Shown: in pieces, positions 16,805 through 24,986 of the stretch
Layout: the number at the start of each line of letters is the position of its first letter
Numbering within the stretch: position 1 is the first letter of the stretch
Source: Nocardioides allogilvus
GTDB taxonomy: Bacteria; Actinomycetota; Actinomycetes; Propionibacteriales; Nocardioidaceae
DNA: 64,000 nucleotides
Direction: 5' to 3'
NCBI RefSeq assembly: GCF_003047285.1
Contig: NZ_PZYX01000002.1
Span: 186,001 to 250,000 of the forward strand
Translations under genes and position numbers: made by a program
Notes under the pieces: generated by a model
What the model was told of the DNA's origin: nothing
What the model saw: only the letters and a program-made list of their open reading frames with translations
Database searches by the model: none

Positions 16805-17695
16805 TCAGACCGTGATCTGCAGGGCCGCGAAGATCTCGCGCGTCGCCTTGGAGAAGTTCAGCGTGTAGAAGTGCAGGCCCGGAGCCCCGCCGTGGAGCAG
16901 GGCCTCGCACAGCTCGGTCGAGATCCGGATGCCCTCGGCGCGCAGCTCCTCGGGCGTCTCGGCGAGCGGCTCGATGCGCGCCCGCACCTCGTCGGGCATC
17001 TCGCGACCGGACAGCTCGACCATGCGGCTCATCGAGTTGAGGTTCAGGATCGGCATGATCCCCGGGATGATCGGCATGTCGACGCCCAGCGCCCGCGCCC
17101 GCTCCACCAGCGCGAAGTAGTCGCTCGCGCGCAGCACCATCTCGGTGACCGCGAACTCGGCCCCGGCGTCCTGCTTGGCCTTCAGCACCAGCGCGTCCTG
17201 CTCGAGGCTCTCGGCGCTGACGTGGCCCTCGGGGAAGGCCGCGACACCGACAGCCGCGTCGTAGTGCTCCTTGATGAAGGACACCAGGTCGGAGGCGTAC
17301 TCCAGGCCGTCCTCGGCGCTGACCCACTCGGTGTGCGGTCCGCCGGGCGGGTCGCCGCGCAGCGCGAGGATGTGGGCGACGCCGGCCTCACGGTAGGCAT
17401 CGAGGATCTCGGCGAGCTCGGCGCGGCTGTGACCGACGCAGGTGAGGTGGGCGACCGGCGTCAGGGAGGTCTCCCGCGCGATCCGGCCGGTGATGCGCAC
17501 GGTGGTGTCGCGCGACGAGCCGCCAGCGCCGTACGTCACGGACACGAAGGTCGGACGGTAGGGCTCGAGCTCAGTGATGGCGCGCCACAGGCGCTCCTCG
17601 CCGGCCTCGTCCTTGGGCGGGAAGAACTCGAACGAGAAAGACTTCTCGCCGCTCTCGATCAGCTCGCGCATGCTGCGCCCAGGTCCACCCGTCAT
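16805..17695 (-). CDS. metF: 5,10-methylenetetrahydrofolate reductase (NAD(P)H)
   Basis: The 296-residue enzyme has the MetF N-terminal pattern FSFEFFPPKDE, with Glu for flavin/substrate chemistry, then TYGAGGSSRDTT and the ILALRGDPPGG loop that contacts folate and FAD. It makes 5-methyl-THF for methionine synthesis in the cytosol. The ATG at 17695 has TACCCT ending 6 nt upstream; a longer frame reaching to 18772 is antisense to the polyprenyl synthase. It is divergent from that gene, the same arrangement as Rv2172c/idsA2. Confidence 0.93.
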   Translation of the reverse strand: MTGGPGRSMRELIESGEKSFSFEFFPPKDEAGEERLWRAITELEPYRPTFVSVTYGAGGSSRDTTVRITGRIARETSLTPVAHLTCVGHSRAELAEILDAYREAGVAHILALRGDPPGGPHTEWVSAEDGLEYASDLVSFIKEHYDAAVGVAAFPEGHVSAESLEQDALVLKAKQDAGAEFAVTEMVLRASDYFALVERARALGVDMPIIPGIMPILNLNSMSRMVELSGREMPDEVRARIEPLAETPEELRAEGIRISTELCEALLHGGAPGLHFYTLNFSKATREIFAALQITV

Positions 17696-17701
17696 GGGAC
17701 A

Positions 17702-17707
17702 AGGGTA
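17702..17707 (-). promoter_or_regulatory. Leaderless -10 element of metF
   Basis: TACCCT on the minus strand ends 6 nt before the ATG at 17695. Confidence 0.55.
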
Positions 17708-17745
17708 GGTACGGGAGCGCTGTCCGAGGCAATCTGTCCACTGGC

Positions 17746-17751
17746 TAGGCT
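17746..17751 (+). promoter_or_regulatory. Leaderless -10 element of the polyprenyl synthase gene
   Basis: TAGGCT ends 7 nt before the GTG at 17759. With the metF element it makes a 63-nt divergent promoter region. Confidence 0.6.
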
Positions 17752-17758
17752 CCCGGGG

Positions 17759-18826
17759 GTGAGCGAGAACTGGGATCCGGCCGCCTTCCGCGAGCGTGTC
17801 CAGCGGGTGCTCGACGAGTTCCTCGACGAGCAGGCCGCGCGCCTGTCCCCGCTGGGTGACGACGCCGCCCGCCTCGTCGCGGAGGCCCGCACGTCGGTCA
17901 CCGGCGGCAAGCGGTTCCGGGCGGCATTCTGCTACTGGGGTTTCCGTGCGATCCAGCCCGACCTCACCGACGACACCGCGCTCGTCCGCGCGTGCGCGGC
18001 CCTCGAGCTGCTGCACGCCAGCGCCCTCGTCCACGACGACTTCATGGACGCCTCCGACACCCGCCGCGGTCGCCCCGCGACCCACCGCGCCTTCGAGGCC
18101 GAGCACCGCGAGGCCGGGTGGACCGGCGATCCGGAGCAGTACGGCGCCGCGGCGGCCATCCTCCTCGGCGACCTGTTGCTCGGCTGGGCCGGCGACATGC
18201 TGCGGCACTGCGGACTCCCGAGCGAGCGGGTCGACGCCGGGCTCGTCATGTTCGAGCTGTGCCGCACCGAGGTGATCGCGGGCCAGTTCCTCGACGTCTC
18301 GGTGCAGGCGCGCGCCCACGCCGACGTCGACACCGCCATGACGGTGCTGCGCTACAAGTCGGCGAAGTACTCCATCGAGCGCCCCCTCGACATCGGGGCC
18401 GCGCTGGCCGGCGCGACGCCGGAGCAGCTCAGCGACCTGTCCCGCTTCGGGCTGCCCCTGGGCGAGGCCTTCCAACTGCGCGACGACCTGCTCGGTGTGT
18501 ACGGCGACCCGGCGGTCACCGGCAAGCCCGCGGGCGACGACCTCGTCGAGGGCAAGCGCACGGTCCTGGTCGCGATGGCCCTCGACGCCGCCGAGCCGGC
18601 AGACGCTGAGCTGCTGCACACCTCGCTCGGCAGCCCGCTCGACGAGGCTGCCGTCGCCGAGCTGCGCCGGATCATCGACGCCTCGGGCGCGCACGCCCAG
18701 GTGGAGCGGCTGATCGAGTCGCTGGCCGCCCAGGCCGTCACGGCGCTGGACCGCACGACCATCGGCGAGCACGCCCGCGGCGTACTCACCGATCTCGCGT
18801 CCGCCGCGACGCAGCGGACGGTCTGA
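17759..18826 (+). CDS. Polyprenyl (geranylgeranyl-type) diphosphate synthase
   Basis: The 355-residue trans-prenyltransferase has the first aspartate-rich motif in HDDFMDASDTRRGRP and the second in RDDLLGVYGD, both needed for Mg2+-diphosphate binding. Like IdsA proteins it makes C15-C20 or longer prenyl diphosphates from DMAPP and IPP; chain length cannot be set from motifs alone. The start is the GTG at 17759 on promoter spacing. It is the positional counterpart of M. tuberculosis idsA2 (Rv2173). Confidence 0.9.
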   Translation: MSENWDPAAFRERVQRVLDEFLDEQAARLSPLGDDAARLVAEARTSVTGGKRFRAAFCYWGFRAIQPDLTDDTALVRACAALELLHASALVHDDFMDASDTRRGRPATHRAFEAEHREAGWTGDPEQYGAAAAILLGDLLLGWAGDMLRHCGLPSERVDAGLVMFELCRTEVIAGQFLDVSVQARAHADVDTAMTVLRYKSAKYSIERPLDIGAALAGATPEQLSDLSRFGLPLGEAFQLRDDLLGVYGDPAVTGKPAGDDLVEGKRTVLVAMALDAAEPADAELLHTSLGSPLDEAAVAELRRIIDASGAHAQVERLIESLAAQAVTALDRTTIGEHARGVLTDLASAATQRTV

Positions 18827-18864
18827 CGCGGGGGCTCTCCGGCTCCCCGGGCGTAGTCCGGGGC

Positions 18865-18924
18865 GTAGTCAAGTGCGACTTTGTGGTGATCTGCGTGATC
18901 GACCACAAGCTCTCACTTGACTAC
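18865..18924. terminator. Long stem-loop between convergent genes
   Basis: GTAGTCAAGTG (18865-18875) pairs with CACTTGACTAC (18914-18924), and an inner arm TTGTGGT (18881-18887) pairs with ACCACAA (18902-18908); GATC occurs on both sides of the apical loop. There is no T-run. It sits between the convergent polyprenyl synthase and barstar genes and is best read as a bidirectional terminator or repeat-type palindrome. Confidence 0.65.
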
Positions 18925-18983
18925 CCAACGAGCGCCAGCCGACCCGCGCCAGCGTCAGCCAACCCGCGGCAGCCGACCCACAC

Positions 18984-19427
18984 TCAGTCGAGCGAGGCGA
19001 TCTCCGCGACCTCGGGGCCCTCGCCGCGCAGCAGCACCGAGAAGGGCACGCCGCGGTCGGTGTGGACCCGCGAGCCCAGGACGCTCAGCGCGATGTTGAA
19101 CGCCTTCTCGTCGGTGCGCGCGAGGGTGCTCCAGCCGTCCCAGAGGAGCACGACGCCCGCCTGGCCGGCGCCAATGTCGTGGAGGCAGTCGGCGAGCGCG
19201 TCGAAGTTCTGGCCGTAGTGCTCGGGGAAGCCGAGGGCCTCCCCCACAGCGGCGAGGAACTCGGCCTTCGTGCCGCCCAGCCAGCCGTCGACGTGGGCGA
19301 AGCCGAAGCCTGCGTGCTCGACGGTGTGCTGCACGTCGGCGACGTCGAAGGCGCCGTGCCACTGGTAGATGCCCGGCTGCGCCTCGCCGTGGATGAGTCC
19401 GGCCAGAAGTCCAGCAAGTCCGCTCAT
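18984..19427 (-). CDS. Barstar-family ribonuclease inhibitor
   Basis: The 147-residue protein contains the barstar core GWLGGTKAEFLAAVGEALGF followed by HYGQNFDALADCL, where the Asp corresponds to a barnase-contacting residue of barstar. It lacks a signal peptide, as expected of a cytosolic inhibitor. It starts 4 nt after the RNase stop, so the inhibitor is made from the same message as the enzyme it presumably binds. Confidence 0.88.
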   Translation of the reverse strand: MSGLAGLLAGLIHGEAQPGIYQWHGAFDVADVQHTVEHAGFGFAHVDGWLGGTKAEFLAAVGEALGFPEHYGQNFDALADCLHDIGAGQAGVVLLWDGWSTLARTDEKAFNIALSVLGSRVHTDRGVPFSVLLRGEGPEVAEIASLD

Positions 19428-19431
19428 GTCG

Positions 19432-19902
19432 TCACCTGTCGATCCGGGAGAAGGACGAGTAGTGGTCGTCGGTCCAGTAGAACTCGCCGTTGGAACCGGT
19501 CACGATCCGCCGCGCTCCGCGGTGGCTCAGGCCCGGTGTCTCGACGGTGTACTCGCGGTAGTAGCCGCGGTCCTGGTCGGGCAGGATCCCCTCGAAGTTG
19601 CCGAAGGTGCCGTCGTCCTCGTCGTGGGGGTAGGGCCCGCCCGCGTCGATGAGCGCCAGCGTCTCGCCCGCCTCAGGCGGCAGGTCGCCGACCTGGACGA
19701 TCGGCAGCCCGCTGTCGGGATCGGTGCCGGACGAGCCGGGCGAGCCGGTCGACTGCGGCGACTGCGGCGACGAGGTCGACGTGTCCCGGGCCCGGTCCTG
19801 GCTCGGAGCGGTGTCGTTGTTCTGGATCCACCACACAGCCGCGAGCAGGACGATCGTGATGATCGTGGTGAGCACCTTGCGGCGCTGGGGCGTGAGCTGC
19901 AT
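19432..19902 (-). CDS. RNase Sa/barnase-type guanyl-specific ribonuclease, membrane-anchored or secreted
   Basis: The 156-residue protein has an N-terminal hydrophobic segment (about residues 10-26, VLTTIITIVLLAAVWWI), a Ser/Pro/Asp-rich spacer, then a complete microbial RNase domain. Against RNase Sa the catalytic residues are all present: Glu in YYREYTV, Arg in RGARRIVTG and His in TDDHYSSFS. Without a clear cleavage site it may stay anchored outside the membrane. The ATG shares a base with the upstream stop (TGATG). The barstar gene lies directly behind, so it is an RNase/immunity pair. Confidence 0.88.
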   Translation of the reverse strand: MQLTPQRRKVLTTIITIVLLAAVWWIQNNDTAPSQDRARDTSTSSPQSPQSTGSPGSSGTDPDSGLPIVQVGDLPPEAGETLALIDAGGPYPHDEDDGTFGNFEGILPDQDRGYYREYTVETPGLSHRGARRIVTGSNGEFYWTDDHYSSFSRIDR

Positions 19903-20285
19903 CAGAAGCCCAGCACCTGCGCGCGCCGCTTGACCTCCGTGCCGCGGTTCTCCCGCAGGGCGTCGATCGGGCGACCGGGGTAGTCGTCGTCGGTGAAGAT
20001 CCAGGCGATGCACTCGCGGTCCTCGAACTTGCGGTCGTGGAGCATGACCAGCAGCCCGGAGAGGCCCTTGACGATCTCCCCGTCCTGGAAGAACGCAGCC
20101 GGCACCGAGGGCGGGACACCGGGCTTGGGCACGGCGGCGGCGATCTCGTGGTCCTTGATCATGGTGCGGACCTTGGCCGGCGTGACGCCGAGGAGCTGGG
20201 CGGCCTCGTTCCAGTCGAGCCACTCGTCGACGAGGGCGTCGAGATCGGCTTCGGCCAGCGGAACAGGGTTGTCAGAGGACGTCAT
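19902..20285 (-). CDS. Rv2175c-like winged-helix DNA-binding protein
   Basis: The 127-residue protein has an N-terminal HTH (LDWNEAAQLLGVTPAKVRTM) and a C-terminal part ending RGTEVKRRAQVLGF, like M. tuberculosis Rv2175c, a DNA-binding substrate of the kinase PknL. Here too it is divergent from a Ser/Thr kinase gene. GATACT ends 7 nt before its ATG. It is the first gene of an operon with the RNase and barstar genes, so it may regulate them. Confidence 0.82.
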   Translation of the reverse strand: MTSSDNPVPLAEADLDALVDEWLDWNEAAQLLGVTPAKVRTMIKDHEIAAAVPKPGVPPSVPAAFFQDGEIVKGLSGLLVMLHDRKFEDRECIAWIFTDDDYPGRPIDALRENRGTEVKRRAQVLGF

Positions 20286-20292
20286 GGCACCC

Positions 20293-20298
20293 AGTATC
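20293..20298 (-). promoter_or_regulatory. Possible leaderless -10 of the Rv2175c-like operon
   Basis: GATACT on the minus strand ends 7 nt before the ATG at 20285; it deviates from TANNNT only at the first base. Confidence 0.4.
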
Positions 20299-20376
20299 CC
20301 CGCCCGGAGCGGCAGCCCGCGACTCCGCGCCACGCCGGGACAGGCTCGCGCGGCCCGCTTCCTCGCCGGGGTTTCG

Positions 20377-20382
20377 TACGAT
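20377..20382 (+). promoter_or_regulatory. Candidate -10 element of the PASTA kinase gene
   Basis: TACGAT lies 42 nt before the GTG at 20425, leaving a short leader with a strong ribosome site GGAGG at 20413-20417. Confidence 0.4.
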
Positions 20383-20424
20383 GGAGCACCGGATCCTTCC
20401 CCGTCCGGCGATGGAGGTCGAGCA

Positions 20425-22479
20425 GTGGAGTCACCCGAGCACGCCCGCGCTGCGGGTCGAGCGGTCCCTGACGCGCTCGTCGGGCGACTCCTCGACCGGC
20501 GATATCGCATCGGCCCCCGCATCGCGCGCGGCGGCATGGCCAGTGTCTACGAGGCCACCGACATCCGGCTCGACCGGACCGTCGCGGTCAAGGTCATGCA
20601 CCCCGGGCTCGGCGACGACGACGACTTCGCGCAGCGCTTCGTCCGCGAGGCGCGCGCCGCCGCCCGGCTCAACCACCCGCACGTCGTGGGCGTCTACGAC
20701 CAGGGCGACGACGACGGCGTGGTCTTCCTGGCGATGGAGTACGTCCCCGGCCACACGCTGCGCGACGTCATCCGCAAGGAGTCGCCGATGACGCCGGCCC
20801 GGGCGCTGTCGCTGCTCGAGCCGGTCGTCTCCGCGCTCGCCGCCGCCCACCGCGCCGGCCTGATCCACCGCGACGTGAAGCCGGAGAACGTCCTGATCGG
20901 CGACGAGGCCCACGGCGGTCGCGTGAAGGTCGCCGACTTCGGCCTCGCCAAGGCCGTCAGCGCCGACACCCAGCACACCGCGACCGGCGGCGTCCTGATC
21001 GGCACCGTCTCCTACCTCGCACCCGAGCTCGTCGTCGACGGCCGCGCCGATGCCCGCGCCGACGTCTATGCCGCCGGCGTCGTCCTCTACGAGCTCCTCA
21101 CCGGCAACAAGCCCCACGAGGGCGAGAGCCCGATCCAGGTCGCCTACCGCCACGTCCACGAGGACGTCCCGCCGCCGTCGGAGGCCGCGCCCGGCATCCC
21201 GGCGTACGTCGATGCGCTGGTCGCCCGCTCCACGGCCCGCGACAGGTCCCAGCGACCGGCCGACGCCAGCGTCCTCCTGCACCAGATCCACCGCGTCGCC
21301 CAGGCCCTGCGGGACGGGATCCTGCACGACCCCAAGCTCACCGCCGACCTCGCGCTCGCGCCGACCCACGCGGACACCGACAACCAGGACGACGAGAGCA
21401 ACGACACCGCACCGGAGCCGTTCGACCCGATCGCGATGGCCAACTACCGCGAGACCAGCGACGCGACCTCCGACCACGTGCACACGACCGCGATCGAGCA
21501 GCTGCCCGCACCCGTCGCCGCCCAGGCGGCGCGCCCGCCCGCACCGCGCAGGCCCGCGACGCCGGCTCCTGTCGACACGGTCGCCCGCAAGCGCTCGGTG
21601 AAGGGGCCGCTGTCCTTCCTGCTGGTGGTCCTGCTGCTCGCCGGCGTCGGTGTGGGCGCCTGGTGGTTCGGCTTCGCCCGCTACACCACGACGCCCGGCG
21701 TCCTCGGCGTCACCGAGGCGGCCGCGACCTCGCAGCTCGACCGCGCCGGGCTCGGCGTCGAGGTCGGGACGCCGCGGTTCTCCGAGACGGTCGAGGCGGG
21801 ACTGGTGCTGGGCTCCGACCCGGAGCCCGGCGAGCGGGTGCTCAAGGACGGCACCGTGACGCTGGTCGTGTCCCTGGGCCCGGAGCGCTACGACGTACCC
21901 CCACTCAAGGGGATGACCGAGGACCAGGCGCAGGACGCCATCGCCGCGGGCAACCTGGCGTTCGGCGACAGTGTCGAGAAGTTCAGCGACTCCGTGCCGG
22001 CCGGATCGGTGATGCGCAGCGACCCACCCGCGGGCACGACGGTCAAGCCCGACACCCCCGTCGACCTGGTGGTCAGCAAGGGCCGCCGGCCGATCGAGAT
22101 CTCCGACTGGACCGGCAAGGACGCCGACAAGGCGATCGCGGCGCTGGAGAAGCGCAACCTCGCCGTCGAGGTCACCGGCGAGGAGTTCAGCGACACGGTC
22201 GCCGAGGGGTCGGTGATCTCGCAGAACCCCACGACCGGCCCGCTCTTCAAGGGCGACGAGGTCCAGCTCGTCGTGTCCAAGGGCCCCGAGCTGGTCGAGG
22301 TGCCGCGCGTGATCGCGATGGGGGTCGAGGCGGCCACCGAGAAGCTGGAGGCCCTCGGCTTCCAGGTCGCGGTCGAGAACTCCGACAGCTACATCGGTGT
22401 CGGCTTCGTGTTCAGCACGTCCCCCGACGCCGGTGACATGGTCGCCAAGGGCAGCACGATCACCCTCTATCTGATCTAG
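20425..22479 (+). CDS. PASTA-domain Ser/Thr protein kinase (PknL/PknB type)
   Basis: The 684-residue kinase has a glycine loop IARGGMASVYEA, ATP lysine K56 (VAVKVMHPG), the catalytic loop LIHRDVKPENV near residues 146-156 and DFG at D171. A Pro/Ala-rich juxtamembrane region leads to one membrane helix at about 395-417, and four extracellular PASTA repeats fill residues 425-684. PASTA domains bind peptidoglycan or lipid II, so it senses the wall. GTG 20425 follows GGAGG by 7 nt. It sits where M. tuberculosis has pknL, divergent from the Rv2175c-like gene; mycobacterial PknL itself, as I recall, lacks PASTA repeats. Confidence 0.94.
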   Translation: MESPEHARAAGRAVPDALVGRLLDRRYRIGPRIARGGMASVYEATDIRLDRTVAVKVMHPGLGDDDDFAQRFVREARAAARLNHPHVVGVYDQGDDDGVVFLAMEYVPGHTLRDVIRKESPMTPARALSLLEPVVSALAAAHRAGLIHRDVKPENVLIGDEAHGGRVKVADFGLAKAVSADTQHTATGGVLIGTVSYLAPELVVDGRADARADVYAAGVVLYELLTGNKPHEGESPIQVAYRHVHEDVPPPSEAAPGIPAYVDALVARSTARDRSQRPADASVLLHQIHRVAQALRDGILHDPKLTADLALAPTHADTDNQDDESNDTAPEPFDPIAMANYRETSDATSDHVHTTAIEQLPAPVAAQAARPPAPRRPATPAPVDTVARKRSVKGPLSFLLVVLLLAGVGVGAWWFGFARYTTTPGVLGVTEAAATSQLDRAGLGVEVGTPRFSETVEAGLVLGSDPEPGERVLKDGTVTLVVSLGPERYDVPPLKGMTEDQAQDAIAAGNLAFGDSVEKFSDSVPAGSVMRSDPPAGTTVKPDTPVDLVVSKGRRPIEISDWTGKDADKAIAALEKRNLAVEVTGEEFSDTVAEGSVISQNPTTGPLFKGDEVQLVVSKGPELVEVPRVIAMGVEAATEKLEALGFQVAVENSDSYIGVGFVFSTSPDAGDMVAKGSTITLYLI

Positions 22480-22482
22480 GGT
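22477..22482 (+). promoter_or_regulatory. Leaderless -10 element overlapping the kinase stop codon
   Basis: TAGGGT ends 7 nt before the ATG at 22490; its first three bases are the TAG stop codon of the PASTA kinase. Confidence 0.6.
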
Positions 22483-22489
22483 GCGGCCC

Positions 22490-23626
22490 ATGGCCGAGAC
22501 CCTGGGCGACCTCTTCGACCTGGCGCAGGACCTGGCCCGGCTGGTGGGTTCGCCGATCACCATCGAGGACCGCGACACCGTGGTCATCGCCTACGGCGGC
22601 GAGCACAGCGCGGCCGACCAGGCGCGGGTCGAGACGATCCTCAACCGGCAGGTCCCGGCGAAGTACCGCGACGCGATCGCCGCCGCCGGCGTCTTCGACC
22701 AGCTGCGCACCACCGACGACGTCATCCTCGTCGACCTGCCCGAGGTCAGCCTGACGGCGAGGGCGGTGGTGGCACTGCGCCACGAGGGTGAGCTGCTCGG
22801 CTCCGTCTGGGCTGCGGTCGGCGGCCCGCCGACGGACCACCAGGTCGACGTCCTCCGCACCGCCGCGCCCGTGATCGCCCGCCAGGTGCTGCATGCCCGC
22901 CGCGTCGCCGGCCAGGCCGCGCGGGGGCGCGACGACCAGCTCGAGCTGCTGCTCGCCGGCGGGGAGTCCGCGGTTGCTGCCGCCCAGGACGCCGGCCTCG
23001 CAGATCCGCTCGTCGTCATCGCGATCCGCGGCGAGGACCCCGACGCGGCGGTCGACCTGGCAGGCGCGCTGGCACTGCACCTGAGCGCCGTCTGCCCCGA
23101 CGCCGCCTGCGCCCTCCAGGGCGACACCCTCCTCTGCGTGGTGGGCGCGACCTCCGGGCGTCGCCTCGTCACCGACTTCCTGGCCCGGGTCCCGGGCGGT
23201 CGCGGCGTCGTGGCCGGCGTCGGCGTGGCCGTCCCCGCGGCCGACCTGCCCCACTCGCGGGCGGCGGCGACCGACGTGGTCCGCGCCCTCCTGCGACGCG
23301 GCGAACCGGGCCGCTGCGCCGAGCTCCCCGAGGTCTATGCCGACGTCATGGTCGACCGCCTGCGCGGGTTCTTGTCGACGTACGGCGAAGCGAGCCCGCT
23401 CACCAGGCTGACGGCCTATGACGACCAGCACGACACGGCGCTGGTCGAGGCGATCGACGGCTACCTCGACGCGTCGGGCAACGTGCTGGCCGCGGCGGAC
23501 GCCTTGCACCTGCACCCCAACACGATCCGCAACCGGCTGCGGCGAGCACGCGAGTCGTGCGGCGTCGACGCGGACGACCCGGCGACCCGGCTGGCGCTGA
23601 TGGTGCACCTCCAGGCGCGCCGCTGA
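22490..23626 (+). CDS. PucR-family transcriptional regulator
   Basis: The 378-residue protein has a GAF-like/N-terminal sensing region and a C-terminal PucR HTH: VEAIDGYLDASGNVLAAADA followed by LHPNTIRNRLRRARE. The ATG at 22490 is preferred to the GTG at 22481 because of the promoter spacing. It lies just before a palindromic site and a DadA-like oxidoreductase gene, which it probably controls. PucR-type regulators usually respond to amines, amino acids or purine breakdown products. Confidence 0.87.
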   Translation: MAETLGDLFDLAQDLARLVGSPITIEDRDTVVIAYGGEHSAADQARVETILNRQVPAKYRDAIAAAGVFDQLRTTDDVILVDLPEVSLTARAVVALRHEGELLGSVWAAVGGPPTDHQVDVLRTAAPVIARQVLHARRVAGQAARGRDDQLELLLAGGESAVAAAQDAGLADPLVVIAIRGEDPDAAVDLAGALALHLSAVCPDAACALQGDTLLCVVGATSGRRLVTDFLARVPGGRGVVAGVGVAVPAADLPHSRAAATDVVRALLRRGEPGRCAELPEVYADVMVDRLRGFLSTYGEASPLTRLTAYDDQHDTALVEAIDGYLDASGNVLAAADALHLHPNTIRNRLRRARESCGVDADDPATRLALMVHLQARR

Positions 23627-23627
23627 C

Positions 23628-23647
23628 CCTTGTGCGATTGCACAAGG
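23628..23647. promoter_or_regulatory. Perfect inverted repeat, candidate PucR-family operator
   Basis: CCTTGTGC (23628-23635) and GCACAAGG (23640-23647) flank GATT, a perfect 8-bp inverted repeat with a 4-bp centre. It lies 2 nt after the regulator's stop and 64 nt before the oxidoreductase start, so it could be an operator or a small hairpin. The A/T-bearing TTGTGC half-site looks more like an operator than a terminator, and no T-run follows. Confidence 0.55.
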
Positions 23648-23711
23648 ACGGTGTCGAAACCGTGGCCGCAACGCCACGGCACACCCCGCCCGCCCGTTCG
23701 AGGATGTGACC

Positions 23712-24986
23712 ATGGCCACCTCCCAGTCCCCTCAGCACGTCGTCGTCATCGGTGCCGGCATGGTCGGTCTCTCGACCGCCTGGTTCCTCCAGCGTGAGGG
23801 CGTCGAGGTCACCGTCGTCGACCGCTACGACGTCGCCGCGGGCGCGTCGTGGGGCAACGCCGGGTGGCTGGCCCCGGCCCTGACCCTGCCGCTGCCGGAG
23901 CCCGCCATCCTGGCCACTGGCGTCCGGGCGGCCCTGAGCCCGTCGTCGCCCGTCTACGTGCCGCTGAGCGCCAACCCGCGGCTGCTGCGGTTCCTCGTCG
24001 GCTTCGCCCGGCACTGCACCGACAAGCACTGGCGCCGGGCGATGGGTGTCTTCAACGAGGCCAACGCGGTCGCGCTCGACGCCTACGCCGAGATGGCCGG
24101 CGCCCCGGGCGACGTCGCGGTCGACGCCCCCACCAAGCCGGCCACCCCGTTCCTCGCCGCCTTCGCCTCCGAGGCCGACCGCGAGGTGCTGGTCGAGGAG
24201 TTCCGCCGGGTCAACGCGGCTGGCGGCTCGACCGACTACACGCTGCTCGACCACGACGCCGTGCACGCCCTCGAGCCCGCGCTCGGCGACGGCGTGCAGT
24301 GCGGGGTGACGATGAACGGGCAGCGCTACATCAACCCCGGCGAGTTCGTGCACGCCCTGGCCGGAGCCGTGAAGACCGGCGGTGGCCAGGTCGTCACCGG
24401 GCGGTCCGCCACCGCGGTCACGCAGCGCGGCGACCGGGCCGAGGTCCGCTTCAGCGACGGCAGCACGATCGACGCCGATGCCGTCGTCGTCGCCAACGGC
24501 ACCTGGCTCGGCCAGCTCGCCCGCCCCCACGGCGTGCGCACGATCGTGCAGGCGGGCCGGGGCTACAGCTTCACCGTGCACCCCGACGAAGCGCCGAGGA
24601 ACCCGCTCTACCTCCCCACGCAGCGCGTCGCGTGCACGCCGCTCGGCGGGCCCACCGACGGTCTCCGCGTCGCCGGGATGATGGAGTTCCGCAAGCCCGG
24701 CGCCCCGCTGGACCCGCGCCGGATCAAGGCGATCGTCGACGCCGCGACCCCGATGTTCCGAGGGGTCGACTGGGAGGCGCGCACCGACGAGTGGGTCGGC
24801 TCGCGGCCCTGCACCGCCGACGGCCTGCCCGTCGTGGGGCGCACGAAGTCGTCACGCGTCTACGTCGCCGGCGGCCACGGGATGTGGGGCATCGCCCTGG
24901 GCCCGCTGACCGGCAAGCTCCTCGCCGAGCAGGTCGCCCACGACCGCACCCCCGAGCTCCTGCGGCACTTCGACCCGCTGCGCTGA
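23712..24986 (+). CDS. DadA-like FAD-dependent amino acid oxidoreductase
   Basis: The 424-residue protein starts with the FAD-binding motif VVVIGAGMVGLSTAWFL and continues as a DAO-fold enzyme resembling the D-amino acid dehydrogenase small subunit, ending with AGGHGMWGIALGPLTGKLLA. It should oxidise a D-amino acid or similar amine to the imine/keto acid. ATG 23712 has GAGG 8 nt upstream and is chosen over the GTG at 23706. Its last 135 nt are antisense to the end of the acetyltransferase gene. Substrate unknown. Confidence 0.86.
   Translation: MATSQSPQHVVVIGAGMVGLSTAWFLQREGVEVTVVDRYDVAAGASWGNAGWLAPALTLPLPEPAILATGVRAALSPSSPVYVPLSANPRLLRFLVGFARHCTDKHWRRAMGVFNEANAVALDAYAEMAGAPGDVAVDAPTKPATPFLAAFASEADREVLVEEFRRVNAAGGSTDYTLLDHDAVHALEPALGDGVQCGVTMNGQRYINPGEFVHALAGAVKTGGGQVVTGRSATAVTQRGDRAEVRFSDGSTIDADAVVVANGTWLGQLARPHGVRTIVQAGRGYSFTVHPDEAPRNPLYLPTQRVACTPLGGPTDGLRVAGMMEFRKPGAPLDPRRIKAIVDAATPMFRGVDWEARTDEWVGSRPCTADGLPVVGRTKSSRVYVAGGHGMWGIALGPLTGKLLAEQVAHDRTPELLRHFDPLR

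Noticed and set aside
13703..18826. A carotenoid biosynthesis cluster based on crtI-like and polyprenyl synthase genes
   Set aside because: The two genes are 3 kb apart with unrelated genes between; no phytoene synthase or cyclase is present, and the synthase fits the conserved idsA2 position.
18827..18983. Possible small gene or tRNA between polyprenyl synthase and barstar
   Set aside because: The stretch folds into a long hairpin without a cloverleaf, and no start codon with ribosome site and adequate frame is present.
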